DNA of 61,749 nt from contig CADCFX010000003.1 of NCBI GenBank assembly GCA_902800945.1, positions 1 through 61,749 of the forward strand. Direction: 5' to 3'. How positions within the stretch are numbered: the stretch's first letter is position 1; every line of letters starts with the position of its first letter. The stretch comes from an uncultured Erysipelotrichaceae bacterium. Lineage in GTDB: Bacteria; Bacillota_I; Bacilli_A; RF39; UBA660. The position numbers were made by a program, and so were the translations under genes. The notes beneath the pieces were generated by a model, which saw only the letters and a list, made by a program, of their open reading frames with translations, made no database searches and was not told the DNA's origin. Below are positions 17,725 through 28,117 of this stretch, in pieces.

Positions 17725-20700
17725 CTATACTTCTTCTACTTTTTCTCCTAATATTGAATATAAATAAGTATAAATTGGCTTATCACTAATTGTACTTACA
17801 TATTTTTTATATCCTTTTAATTGCTCCTTATATTTTTCTTCTTCAATATTGCTAAGTTTATAATCCACAATATATATCTTATCCTCATATTCTAATAACA
17901 AATCAATAATACCATGATATGAATTTTTTCCTTCTTCATACATAAATTCATATTCTTTATATATCTTAACATTTTTAAAGTTATTAAATAAAGGGTTATT
18001 AATAAATTTTTCTACTTTTCCTATCATTATTCTATCCTCTATTAAATCATACTCAGGATTAGTAAAATCTAAAAACTCCAATATAGCATGTAATTTTTCC
18101 CCAAATCTAAGATTGTCTTTAGTATTTTTATCAATTAAACCAATAGTAGATTTAGAAAAGTGTTTATTCTCTAACAATAATGGTTCATCAACATTAATTT
18201 CTTTGACACTAAATTCATTATCATAAATACTATTCTCTTCATAACTCCTACTTATTTTATACAAATAATCTCTACTAATATTCAAATTATCAACATCAAT
18301 CTCTCTATAATACTTTATTATTTTACTTTTTATAGAATTTAACATATCAGCCATAGATTGATATTTTCTTCTTACTCCCAATTCAATTGTACCATTATCT
18401 TCTAAGAACTCCTCTATCTCTACAGCATTAGGAACTAACATTATCATCTTCTCTTTAGCCCTTGTAAGTGCCACATAAAATAACCTTATCTTCTCAGATA
18501 CTTCCTCCTCTAAATAATTATACTTTACAAGATACTTATACATAGTATCTTTAATTCCATTTTCAAAATACGGAGAAATAATACCATATTTATTATCAAA
18601 CATAAATCTAGCTTTTAAATCACTTATATTAAATTTCTTATATAATCCACTAAAATAACAAATATGATATTCTAATCCCTTCGACTTATGTATCGTCATT
18701 ATTTTAACAGAATCATTATCTGACATATCAACACTATATTTCATATCATAATCAGTCTCTAATAACTCTTTCAAATAATCATTAAAAGTATAAATATTAT
18801 ATCCTAATCCTCCCAGATTTTTGGCCAAATCTATTATTTTACTTATTCTAATAATACCTTCCTTAACTTCACCTACAGATATAATTTTTTTATACAAATT
18901 TGTAATAGTAATGATTCTTTCTATTATTTCTCTTATACTAAGATGATTTATATTATTAGCTATAATTCTAAAATCTTTATAAATATCCGTTTCTTTAAAT
19001 GAATTATTTTTAAATGACTCAAAAATTTCCGCATCACTTATATCATATAGATAACTTCTAGCAACACTTATAAAATCATATTTAAACTGTTGGTCCAATT
19101 CATTTCTATTCATCTTAATTACCATATCAATAATGTTTTTTAATATATATATATCATATGAATTATTTAATTTATCATCTTTAAATAGTGTTAAAGGTAT
19201 TCCTTTATATTCAAATATTTTTTTATACAAATCGAAATCAGTTGTCCTATCCATAAGAATTACAAAATCACTATATGTAATATCTCTCAACACTTTTTCA
19301 TCTTTGTCAAAAACCTTGTATTTACTATTAACTTTACTGATAATATCCTCTGCTATAGAAAATATTTCTATCTCTTCTTTAGTATATTTACTATTTTTAT
19401 CATATGAGTATTCTAGCAATTCCATATTATAATTCTGTTCGGTTTTACCTTCTTCTTCATAAGATAGATTACCAAAAACCATTCTATGAGATTCGTAATA
19501 TTCTGCTCCACCAATTGCATTATCCATCAAAAAATTGAATATTTCATTTATATTATTTAACACTTCTTCTCTAGATCTGAAGTTCTTCAACAAATCTATT
19601 TTCAAGCCACCATTTGAATCAGCATAACTATCATATTTATTCCTAAAAATATAGGGATTAGCATTACGAAATCTATATATGCTCTGTTTAATATCACCCA
19701 CCATATATACATTGTTATTTTCTATCATACTTATAAAACTTTCTTGTATATCATTAGTATCCTGATACTCATCTATCATTATTTGCTTAAAAGATTTTTT
19801 CAATTCTTCTCTTACCATCATATTATTCTTAAGAATATCAATTGATAATAATGCTATATCTTGAAAATCATATATTTCATTCTCTCTCTTGAATAAATGT
19901 AATCTGTTCAAATACTCTTTTATTATCTCTATTATTGTTAAGACGTATTCTTTACTACTCTCAACACCTTTTTTTATCTCATCTTCATTTCCATAAATAT
20001 TAACCGTTTCTTTAAGAGTATCTATCGCCTTCTTTAACTCATCCTTATACCGTTTTGCCTCATCAGAAGATCCCTTGGGTAAATTAGGCAATCTAATACT
20101 ATTCAGAATTGTTAATAACCCGTCAAGATTATCAGCTTTATGTATGTTCTCTAAAACACCTCTAACCCTCTCTTCATAATCACCTTCAACATAGTAATGT
20201 AACTTCTTTTCCTTACTCTTTATATCTAGTTTCAATCCCTTTATTATCTCTTCATACTCTTCCATGCAATTATTATAAAAATCCTCTGTAAAATAGTTAT
20301 TTTTATAATTAGCCAAATAATTATCTCTATCAGACATAGAATCTATTTTATCTGCTATTCCTAATATCTCTTTTTTTAATCCTTCATCATCTTTAACACA
20401 ATAATCATAAACTAATCTTCTAAATCCTTCAGTAGGATTTTCGTAATAAAAATCCATAACCTCATCCAGTATTCTTTTTTTGTTCAAATCAATAATAGAT
20501 GAATCTGATATTTCTATATCCTTAGATATATTAATTAAATAATGATATTTCTTCACAACCGATAACGAAAAAGAATCAAAAGTTGTTATATATGCTTGAT
20601 CAACTAATTCTAATTCTTTTGCCAAATTAGGATTATTTTTCACTCCCTCTTTTATCTTTTTCCTTATTCTTTCTTTCATTTCACCAGCAGCAGCTTTAGT

Positions 20701-20862
20701 AAAGGTTAGTATAAGCATTTCATTAATATGCACTCCATTATCTAAAAGACGCATAGTTCTGGCCGTTAACACAGCTGTCTTCCCAGAACCAGCTCCTGCA
20801 GATACAATAATATTTTGCCCCGATTCATTAATCGCCAATTCCTGTTCTTTCGTCCACGCCAT
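17725..20862 (-). CDS. addA: ATP-dependent helicase/nuclease subunit AddA
   Basis: AddA is the UvrD-type helicase and exonuclease subunit of AddAB, which resects double-strand breaks for RecA recombination. Its 1045 residues (Bacillus AddA is about 1230) show Walker A SAGAGSGKT (21-29), LTFTKAAAGEMKERI, Walker B MIDEYQDTN, GDIKQSIYRFRNA, SVKIMTIHKSKGLEY and RLFYVALTRAKEK. The C-terminal RecB-type nuclease has GIIDLLLEY and YIVDYK. The ATG at 20862 is used because the in-frame GTG at 20871 lies within the GGAGGTG ribosome site. It overlaps the end of addB by 35 bases. Confidence 0.96.
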   Translation of the reverse strand: MAWTKEQELAINESGQNIIVSAGAGSGKTAVLTARTMRLLDNGVHINEMLILTFTKAAAGEMKERIRKKIKEGVKNNPNLAKELELVDQAYITTFDSFSLSVVKKYHYLINISKDIEISDSSIIDLNKKRILDEVMDFYYENPTEGFRRLVYDYCVKDDEGLKKEILGIADKIDSMSDRDNYLANYKNNYFTEDFYNNCMEEYEEIIKGLKLDIKSKEKKLHYYVEGDYEERVRGVLENIHKADNLDGLLTILNSIRLPNLPKGSSDEAKRYKDELKKAIDTLKETVNIYGNEDEIKKGVESSKEYVLTIIEIIKEYLNRLHLFKRENEIYDFQDIALLSIDILKNNMMVREELKKSFKQIMIDEYQDTNDIQESFISMIENNNVYMVGDIKQSIYRFRNANPYIFRNKYDSYADSNGGLKIDLLKNFRSREEVLNNINEIFNFLMDNAIGGAEYYESHRMVFGNLSYEEEGKTEQNYNMELLEYSYDKNSKYTKEEIEIFSIAEDIISKVNSKYKVFDKDEKVLRDITYSDFVILMDRTTDFDLYKKIFEYKGIPLTLFKDDKLNNSYDIYILKNIIDMVIKMNRNELDQQFKYDFISVARSYLYDISDAEIFESFKNNSFKETDIYKDFRIIANNINHLSIREIIERIITITNLYKKIISVGEVKEGIIRISKIIDLAKNLGGLGYNIYTFNDYLKELLETDYDMKYSVDMSDNDSVKIMTIHKSKGLEYHICYFSGLYKKFNISDLKARFMFDNKYGIISPYFENGIKDTMYKYLVKYNYLEEEVSEKIRLFYVALTRAKEKMIMLVPNAVEIEEFLEDNGTIELGVRRKYQSMADMLNSIKSKIIKYYREIDVDNLNISRDYLYKISRSYEENSIYDNEFSVKEINVDEPLLLENKHFSKSTIGLIDKNTKDNLRFGEKLHAILEFLDFTNPEYDLIEDRIMIGKVEKFINNPLFNNFKNVKIYKEYEFMYEEGKNSYHGIIDLLLEYEDKIYIVDYKLSNIEEEKYKEQLKGYKKYVSTISDKPIYTYLYSILGEKVEEV

Positions 20863-23194
20863 CTTTTTCACCTCCTAACACTTCCTCAATTGTTAGTCGA
20901 TTCAATTCAACTATATCTTCATTCTTTTTATAACAAATGTCTTTATAATTACAAAAAACACAACTTATATTCTTATTCTCAACTCTTTTAGGCGCAATTG
21001 CAAACGATGCTCCAAGTATACCATCGGCACCCTCATTGATTTTTTCTACAACAATATTTTCAATAGTACTCATCTCACCATCAGTTAGTACTTTACTATA
21101 AGCAGAGAAATCCCCATCCTTTTTTACTTTCATACCCTTTATAAGATTACTATCCTCATAACTACTATCCATGCTAGATAGAACATTAATATCAGCGTTG
21201 CTATACCCTTGTAATAATAGTCTCTTCCTCTTCATACCTTCATAATCATTATCATCATTATTACTCTCTTCATTATTAAGTATTTTCTGTAAATAAAAAC
21301 CGGCAATCTTTACATTTTTAAATCTTTTATTATTTTTGGCCAAAAATATATAAGCCGGCAATTGCAAACCAATGCCATATGGCAACATTGTTAAATCAAC
21401 ATCTGCATTACCAGTTTTATAGTCAATTAAAGCAACTATAGTTTCTCCTGCTTCTTCTTTATATTTTATCTTGTCAATCACCCCTGTAAACTTAACACTG
21501 ACTTTACCATCGAGAGAGACATATATTTTTTCTTCGTGCAATTCATCGTGTAAATCTGTAATCGTTTCTTGGTACTCAATAGTTTCTATTACAAATTCTA
21601 GTTCTTTTTTTAACTTAACTAAGAAAAAGAAATCTTTAGAACTTAATTTATCTTTTAACAGTTCCAATTCTTGCCCCCAAATATCATCAAATGTCCCCTC
21701 TTTATCAAAATATCTCTGTAATGTAGTATGAAACAAAATACCTATTACCTGATAAAAAGAATCTTCAAAAACATTAATCTTCAAAATTTTATCTAAATAA
21801 TAACTAAAAGGACATCTAAAATACTTATCCAATGAAGAATAAGAAAGAACAACTTTATTATCAATATATTCGCATAACTCTTCTTTATCTATTCCTGTAA
21901 ATTCATTATTATAAGAATTATATCCAAAACTCTTATAATAATTATCTAACATATTCATCTCCTTACTTACACTCCCATATTTATTATATAAATCCTTCAA
22001 AGAAGCTAAATATAATTTGTTATACAAATTAGAATATCTGCTAATTCTCTCATCAGACCTAATCACATCAAATCCTAGCTCTTCATTTATATTAGCTACT
22101 TTATAATCTTCACCATTATAGTATTCTTTACACGTAATTATTAGATTCTTAGTATTATTAATATACTCAATAACTTGATTTCTTTCTAATATATTCTTAT
22201 CTACAGTCAAAGATATACCCAACTCTTCTTTATCATTATCACTTAAAAACTCTTCATCTTTATATACTCTAGGAATAACTCCCTGATTAAAGTTCAACAT
22301 AAAAACATATTCATCATCTATAAAACCATGATCATCGCACTCTCTTACAGCATTAAGATACTCTTTATGAGGTTTTATAACCCTCTTTAAATCTGCTTTA
22401 ACCAATTCTTTAATAGATATATAATCATCAAAATCAACATACTTATTAATTACTCTTACAATACTATCAAATAGTTCCTGATCCTCATCATTATTTATAT
22501 ACGCTCTTAATTCATCTAATACTTTTTCCATATCATTATCATATAGTTCTAAAAACTTTCTAACGAAAAAAGTCCCAAATATAGTATCCTCTGTCTTTAA
22601 ATTACATCTTATATTAAACATCGGAAATACTCTTCTAATTACTTTCCTATACTCTTCATCAATATTAACTAAACAGATTCTCTTAACATCTATACCTGAT
22701 TCTATTAATTCACATATTTTATTAGCAACAAACACAATTTCATCCTCTAACGTTTTCAAAACATAAATCTTGTGTTTATATTTTTTATTATTCATACTCA
22801 TGAATTCAATATTATACGTTAGTTTACTCAACTCTTTAGTTTTTCCAATATCATAAAAAAGAATTCGTTTATTTCCCAAATATTTTTTAAACAAAGTATT
22901 CTCTGATAACAAACCTTCTCTTTGCAATTCGTCTTTTAATCTCTTTAAAAAATTCAGTTTACTACTTTTATATTCTTTATCATCAATATATCTGATATTA
23001 TCCAAATATATTTTAGCCACATCACCTATAACGTTATACTTACTCATTACATAATAAATCGCCTTAACATCATACGAACAATAAAGCTTATTAACAAATT
23101 CTTTTAAAGTATAGATTTTTAAAGAATATAATTCTCTTTTACTAATTAATTCTCTTTTTTTATTAGTAACAATTATGTCATATGTTTCAAACAT
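20828..23194 (-). CDS. addB: AddB-like helicase/nuclease subunit, compact form
   Basis: Partner of AddA, ending in an iron-sulfur RecB-type nuclease. The nuclease residues are visible: FHTTLQRYF with His489, GVIDKI with Asp574 and DYKTG with Asp591/Lys593. The four cluster cysteines are Cys461 (FRCPF), Cys745, Cys748 and Cys754 (CVFCNYKDIC). At 788 residues it is about 370 shorter than Bacillus AddB, and the N-terminus has no Walker A GxxGxGK loop, so the helicase-like part appears reduced and non-ATPase. The Chi-scanning portion may be affected. It overlaps addA, confirming the pairing. Confidence 0.88.
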   Translation of the reverse strand: MFETYDIIVTNKKRELISKRELYSLKIYTLKEFVNKLYCSYDVKAIYYVMSKYNVIGDVAKIYLDNIRYIDDKEYKSSKLNFLKRLKDELQREGLLSENTLFKKYLGNKRILFYDIGKTKELSKLTYNIEFMSMNNKKYKHKIYVLKTLEDEIVFVANKICELIESGIDVKRICLVNIDEEYRKVIRRVFPMFNIRCNLKTEDTIFGTFFVRKFLELYDNDMEKVLDELRAYINNDEDQELFDSIVRVINKYVDFDDYISIKELVKADLKRVIKPHKEYLNAVRECDDHGFIDDEYVFMLNFNQGVIPRVYKDEEFLSDNDKEELGISLTVDKNILERNQVIEYINNTKNLIITCKEYYNGEDYKVANINEELGFDVIRSDERISRYSNLYNKLYLASLKDLYNKYGSVSKEMNMLDNYYKSFGYNSYNNEFTGIDKEELCEYIDNKVVLSYSSLDKYFRCPFSYYLDKILKINVFEDSFYQVIGILFHTTLQRYFDKEGTFDDIWGQELELLKDKLSSKDFFFLVKLKKELEFVIETIEYQETITDLHDELHEEKIYVSLDGKVSVKFTGVIDKIKYKEEAGETIVALIDYKTGNADVDLTMLPYGIGLQLPAYIFLAKNNKRFKNVKIAGFYLQKILNNEESNNDDNDYEGMKRKRLLLQGYSNADINVLSSMDSSYEDSNLIKGMKVKKDGDFSAYSKVLTDGEMSTIENIVVEKINEGADGILGASFAIAPKRVENKNISCVFCNYKDICYKKNEDIVELNRLTIEEVLGGEKDGVDERTGIGD

Positions 23195-23232
23195 ATTATC
23201 ACTCCAATAACTATTCTACCACACAATACAAT

Positions 23233-23266
23233 AAAAATAACACATCATAACAGATGTGCTATTTTT
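23233..23266 (-). terminator. Terminator of the polysaccharide deacetylase gene
   Basis: Arms AAAAATAACACATC (23233-23246) and GATGTGCTATTTTT (23253-23266) with a 6-base loop; T-rich on exit in the minus direction. The stem reaches the stop codon at 23265. Confidence 0.8.
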
Positions 23267-24737
23267 ACTTACATACATGTATACCATGATGAGGAGCAGG
23301 ACTACTTTCATCCAAGGCCTTAAAAGTAAAACCATTATTTAAACCATATTTAATTATTTCCTCAACAGCCTCAACTGAAAACTTCTTAATATCGTGTTGT
23401 AATACTACCGAATTATTACGCATATTACTGGTTACATTTTTTACTACTTGAGCAGTATTCTTTGCCCCTCCCGCATCCTTGCTATCTAGATTCCAATCAA
23501 AATAAACATTACCACTCTCGTTCATTGCACTTATAATATCCTGAACGGCAGTTTTATTATGACCACAATAAATAGTATTAGAGCTTCCTCCAGGAAACCT
23601 AAACAGCTTGGTCCTTTTACCTGTTTGCTGTTCAATTATATCATTCATCGCATTAAAATCTGACATATAGGCATCAACACTATCATAAATATTCCACTTG
23701 TGAGTTAAAGAATGAACAGCAATAGCATGCCCTCTCTTTGCCTCTTCGCCAATCAAATGCTGATAATTAGGAAATTGGTTAGTAACAAAGAATGTTGCTT
23801 TTACGTTGTACTTATCTAACACATCTAACAATGCTTGAGTACTTGCACCAGGTCCATCATCAAACGTCAAATAAACAACCTTATCCCCATCTTCTCGTTC
23901 CTTAACATTTATAATTCTTTCTACAGAGCTACTATTTCCGCTAGAATCAGTAGCAGAGTAAGTAACTTTATAGGCCCCAACTGTATTAACATCAACTTCT
24001 CCTATTTTCTCTATTGTTATCTGATCATCACAATTATCCTTTACATTAGCCCCCTGATCAACATAATCCAAGCCTTTAACTATCGACATTTCTTTCTTGC
24101 CATTTATAGTAACAACTGGCTTTTCATCATCATTTGGCTCCACTACAAATCTTTTACTACTTTTATTTCCCGAGCCATCTTGAACCTCTACTATTAATTC
24201 CTTTCCCTGTAATGAGGCTTTACTCTTACCAGTTATATCCCCATCTAAATTATCATTAACACTTATATCAAGTTTTAAAACTTTACCATTAGGACAAACT
24301 TTAATCTTCTCATCATTTAATACTATTTTTGGCGCTTCTAAATCCTTTACGATAATCTTTTGCTTAAGTATCAATCTTTTCTTTTTATATTTATAAATAA
24401 ATTCAATCGTTTTTTCGCCAATAACTCGTGTATCAACCTTGCCCTTGATAGTAGCTTTTACTTCCCCACAGCTTATCCTACTCCCATAACAAACTATCGG
24501 AGCTTTCAAACTGTATTTATCTCCATAGTTTATTTCAACAACATCATCAAATTTATCATATCTAAACTTGGAGGTAGCTTTAGAATAAACCACAAAAGCA
24601 AGCAGAATTATCAGTATAACACCAAAAACATAAAACAAGCCTCTTATCTTGACAGATATTTTTCTACGATTATTACCATCATTCAATCGATTTTTATTAA
24701 GTTTTATTCCTACATTACTCTTACCATTATTTACCAT
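23265..24737 (-). CDS. Membrane-anchored polysaccharide deacetylase with Ig-like domains
   Basis: Predicted peptidoglycan or surface-polysaccharide N-deacetylase of the NodB/PgdA type. After a basic N-terminus, one membrane span (about residues 29-53) anchors 230 residues of tandem Ig-like/DUF5011-type modules (DLEAPKIVLN; DEKPVVTINGKKEM; GAYKVTYSATDSSGN). The C-terminal NodB domain has TFDDGPG, HSLTHKWN and RFPGGSSNT, with the metal ligands Asp and two His present. It ends with a short cysteine-containing tail. The ATG at 24737 follows GTGGT; an in-frame GTG at 24746 overlaps that site. Single-gene unit. Confidence 0.92.
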   Translation of the reverse strand: MVNNGKSNVGIKLNKNRLNDGNNRRKISVKIRGLFYVFGVILIILLAFVVYSKATSKFRYDKFDDVVEINYGDKYSLKAPIVCYGSRISCGEVKATIKGKVDTRVIGEKTIEFIYKYKKKRLILKQKIIVKDLEAPKIVLNDEKIKVCPNGKVLKLDISVNDNLDGDITGKSKASLQGKELIVEVQDGSGNKSSKRFVVEPNDDEKPVVTINGKKEMSIVKGLDYVDQGANVKDNCDDQITIEKIGEVDVNTVGAYKVTYSATDSSGNSSSVERIINVKEREDGDKVVYLTFDDGPGASTQALLDVLDKYNVKATFFVTNQFPNYQHLIGEEAKRGHAIAVHSLTHKWNIYDSVDAYMSDFNAMNDIIEQQTGKRTKLFRFPGGSSNTIYCGHNKTAVQDIISAMNESGNVYFDWNLDSKDAGGAKNTAQVVKNVTSNMRNNSVVLQHDIKKFSVEAVEEIIKYGLNNGFTFKALDESSPAPHHGIHVCK

Positions 24738-24782
24738 ATTAACCACTACTATTATTATAATACATAAGTTTTAAAAACGAGC

Positions 24783-24815
24783 AAAAAAAATACTAACTTT
24801 ATATTAGTATTTTTA
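24783..24815 (-). terminator. Terminator of the surface-protein operon
   Basis: Arms AAATACTAA / TTAGTATTT with a 7-base loop and eight T residues on the minus strand, at the end of the Hint-protein gene (stop at 24813). Confidence 0.82.
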
Positions 24816-27080
24816 TTCTAATCTTTCAAAATGCATTCCTGTCCATACCTGAACGGTAGTATTACCATCATACACCTTGTTCTCTGACGTACTATACCAT
24901 TTACCAGGTAGCAAACTATAATAATCCCCTTCTTTAACTAGATACTTTTCCTTATTCTTAACCACATCATCACTTGTAGTTACCATCCAATATCTTTCAT
25001 TGTTCTTCATTATAGGTTTCTTAATCATTTTACTGTTTACTATTAACTCATTTATGTAATCTTTAAATGATTGAATATTACCCTGATTCTTGGCTATCAA
25101 CACACCAACTTCCTCGGCTCTAAAACCCTTAAACAAATAATAAGGCAATACATTTTCTACCTCTTTATAATCTACCTTTATTACCTTCCTATTCTTATCC
25201 CAAGCAATATTTTCATCAAACTTATATAAATTACTTATATCAGTATAACCATCAGTAGTAATAAAATCATTTGTAATTATATTCCAATACCTAGTAGATG
25301 CTACAAAATAATACTCAATTCTTTTATTTATTCTTTTAATCTTAGTAACCTTAACTTTCTTTAACTTACCTTCATTTACTTTCAAAATAGTACTACCTTC
25401 ATGAAACTTTTCCTTATCATCAACACTTACAAACTCTTTGTAATCACTATTAAAGAAAGAATGTGCACCAACTACTCCTATACTAGATCCATCACTAAAC
25501 TCAATTTTTGTATAACCATTACCTACCTTTTCCTTCTCCATCCATATCGGATACTCTTTAGTTAATTTACCAGTCTCATAATTCCAAACCATTAATAAAT
25601 CATCATACTTAATATCTTCAATATTTTTATAAGTATTATTAGCAAGCAAAACTTTGGTGCCTTTAATCAAACATAGATTACCTGTTGTAGCACCAGTAAT
25701 ACTCAAATCCCCTGTCACATTAGGAATCCGCAAACTACCGTTATTAGCATTATACGTATAATTATTATTATTTAGATTTTGGCCGCCCATAGTTATAGTC
25801 AACGTATTTGGCAAATTTCTTCCATTATTTGCCGTTATAGTTGTTTGAAACGTTTGACCATAATCTACCGTATAATTACCATTAGGGCCACCTTGAGTAA
25901 TTTCAATCGAAACATTCATTGTCCAAATATAATCTTTTGCTTCGCTTGAAGCTTCAGCTGTTAAACCACTAGTATCCTCCGCTATAACTCTAAAATGATA
26001 GTTGCCATCAGCAAGATTCGTAACAGTATAATTTCTTATATCAGGTCCTAACTCCCTAGTTTCTAGCATAGCATTATCCTTATATATTTCTAATGTAAAC
26101 TTATTAATACCAACATTATCAGAAGCTGAATAAGATACTAAAACGCTCCCCTTGTTAGTCTGCAAAGTACCAACAACATTGCCAATAACCGGCGGCGTTA
26201 TATCAACCAAGTCGGGATCTCTAGGCACAGTCAACCTAACCAACCCCATACTAGTCTGCCCACCATCATAAGACAAAAATATATTAATATTTTGATTAGC
26301 AGATGCAAATCTAGCTCCAGATTTAATTCTTATATATACATTATTATGCGCTTCAGCATTTCCTTCTACAGTATAACTAGACAAATAATTACCATTACTA
26401 TCCACAAGTTCAAAACTATCATTAGTAACAACAATATTATATGTTTTAGCACTTTCAAAACTATTAATAATGGTAGTTTCCACCAAAATCATATTATTAT
26501 TAACTAAATCTCCACTCAAATTTCTAGGAATACTTCCTAACAGACTTCCCAATTCTTCATTTTGTTCTAAATCAACATCAAAATCGCCAACAATAGTATA
26601 ATCCCCCGCATCATTAGGAACCATATTTATAGTCAAATAAAATGTTTTGGATTCCTTAGAGGGTATAACTTCGTCTACTTCTATCCCCTCAAGAAGATAA
26701 CTTATCTCAGCAGATTCTTCCTGAGTTGATATAGAAGGATGGAAATCCCCAGCCGAAAAGCGATAGTCAAACACAGAATCATTTGTTATGGTTATTTGAT
26801 AAGTTGCATAGTATTGATCATTCAAAGCTTCTTCAGTTCTAGCAACAAAAAAATTCAAAGAAAATGAAATGCTTTTTCCATTTACTGTTGGATTTACAGG
26901 ATTTTGCAAATTTTTATAATTCGTTAATACAGCATTAGAAATAACAACATCACCATTACCATAAAGAGCTGCCGTTCCACCAACATTCGTCCTAATAGAA
27001 TAAACTGCATAACCTATAGACATACTAAAAAGAAGAAAAAAAGCAATTATTGTTACAATAAATCTTTCTTTCCCCTTCAT
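24813..27080 (-). CDS. SipW-dependent surface protein with Ig-like region and C-terminal Hint domain
   Basis: A 755-residue exported protein. Residues 1-30 are a SipW-type signal (hydrophobic IVTIIAFFLLFSMSIGYAVYS). Residues 40-290 are TasA/camelysin-like beta repeats, 295-385 are fibronectin-like (TPPVIGNVVG; SYSASDNVGINKF), and 390-465 form a further beta module. From Cys470 (CLIKGTKVLLANNTYKNIEDI) begins a Hint (Hedgehog/intein) domain, with the conserved D493/D494, GAH at 538-540 and an end resembling NIITNDFITTDG (600-611), where inteins have a terminal His-Asn. The remaining 140 residues are unknown. It overlaps the upstream gene by 4 bases. Domain names are by eye. Confidence 0.8.
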   Translation of the reverse strand: MKGKERFIVTIIAFFLLFSMSIGYAVYSIRTNVGGTAALYGNGDVVISNAVLTNYKNLQNPVNPTVNGKSISFSLNFFVARTEEALNDQYYATYQITITNDSVFDYRFSAGDFHPSISTQEESAEISYLLEGIEVDEVIPSKESKTFYLTINMVPNDAGDYTIVGDFDVDLEQNEELGSLLGSIPRNLSGDLVNNNMILVETTIINSFESAKTYNIVVTNDSFELVDSNGNYLSSYTVEGNAEAHNNVYIRIKSGARFASANQNINIFLSYDGGQTSMGLVRLTVPRDPDLVDITPPVIGNVVGTLQTNKGSVLVSYSASDNVGINKFTLEIYKDNAMLETRELGPDIRNYTVTNLADGNYHFRVIAEDTSGLTAEASSEAKDYIWTMNVSIEITQGGPNGNYTVDYGQTFQTTITANNGRNLPNTLTITMGGQNLNNNNYTYNANNGSLRIPNVTGDLSITGATTGNLCLIKGTKVLLANNTYKNIEDIKYDDLLMVWNYETGKLTKEYPIWMEKEKVGNGYTKIEFSDGSSIGVVGAHSFFNSDYKEFVSVDDKEKFHEGSTILKVNEGKLKKVKVTKIKRINKRIEYYFVASTRYWNIITNDFITTDGYTDISNLYKFDENIAWDKNRKVIKVDYKEVENVLPYYLFKGFRAEEVGVLIAKNQGNIQSFKDYINELIVNSKMIKKPIMKNNERYWMVTTSDDVVKNKEKYLVKEGDYYSLLPGKWYSTSENKVYDGNTTVQVWTGMHFERLE

Positions 27081-28117
27081 CGTCTTCTTCTCTTCTTTCT
27101 ACGCAATATATATTCCCAAATAATACTATCACTTAACAACAAGAAAACACTATAATCTTCATTATGATAATAATTAATAGGTTTTCTTATCTCACTATGA
27201 GCATCTATTAATTCATCAAAGCTCTCAACCTTAATAACATCATACCCATCTATACTAGGAATATCTTTAACATTTACAATTATACTATCATAAGTAGTCA
27301 ATATCTTTTCTAATTCCAAATCATATTTATAATTCCTTTTGTAAACTCTTCTACTTCTAATTAAAACAAAAACTAAGAATAAACTTAACACTGTACAGAA
27401 AGCTCCTAGAATAACTAGTGCAGAATAGAATACTCCATCTTCTTTAACACTCTTTTTTATTTCTTCTATATTATTGGAAGCGTCACTATCTATCGTCGCC
27501 TCAATAGCTAACTGAGACAAAGGTAATTTTAAAACTAAATCACTTTTAATTGGTGTACTAATCACAGAAGAGTCAACCTTACTATCCACAATTAAATAAA
27601 CACTCAATAAGCCACTTGAATTAGTTAAACCAACACTCTTTTTAAAGCTATTTAATAACTCATTATATTCATTATAATTTATACTGACCTGTTGATAAAT
27701 AGAATAATGAGAATTATTCTTTATCTTATTGCTTGCATCCCCAGTAATATCAAATTCTTTAGTCCAATAATTACCTTCAGACTCGTTATCAGATTTATTA
27801 GATTCTATTTTGGCCATTACTCTATAGGTATATTCAGCATTAACCTTTTCACTAAAATCTATATTATATTTAAAAGCAACCTCAATATGATCTATCAAGC
27901 TAGTTATATATGTCTTACCTTTATCTATATATTTTTCCTCGAAAAAATCATTATCTTTTAAATACACTTTATAATCGATGTCATTATCTTCTTGATATTT
28001 TAAAGAAACAACTTTCTTAGTATTTAATCCAACATACAAACAAACTGTTCCTATAATTAAAAACACTAAAAGAAACACAAAAATCAAAAATTGTCTTCTA
28101 ACATACGACTTTTTCAT
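27077..28117 (-). CDS. DUF5305-like membrane protein of the SipW locus
   Basis: The 346-residue protein has one N-terminal membrane span (about 8-30), an extracytoplasmic beta-rich domain of about 200 residues, a second span (about 232-256) and a cytoplasmic domain of about 90 residues ending in KKRRRR. The topology and the position next to an S26B signal peptidase match DUF5305 proteins as I remember them, but I could not confirm the family. It overlaps the genes on both sides (ATGA with the Hint protein; one base with the peptidase), so the three are translated together and probably serve one export or assembly function. Confidence 0.65.
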   Translation of the reverse strand: MKKSYVRRQFLIFVFLLVFLIIGTVCLYVGLNTKKVVSLKYQEDNDIDYKVYLKDNDFFEEKYIDKGKTYITSLIDHIEVAFKYNIDFSEKVNAEYTYRVMAKIESNKSDNESEGNYWTKEFDITGDASNKIKNNSHYSIYQQVSINYNEYNELLNSFKKSVGLTNSSGLLSVYLIVDSKVDSSVISTPIKSDLVLKLPLSQLAIEATIDSDASNNIEEIKKSVKEDGVFYSALVILGAFCTVLSLFLVFVLIRSRRVYKRNYKYDLELEKILTTYDSIIVNVKDIPSIDGYDVIKVESFDELIDAHSEIRKPINYYHNEDYSVFLLLSDSIIWEYILRRKKRRRR

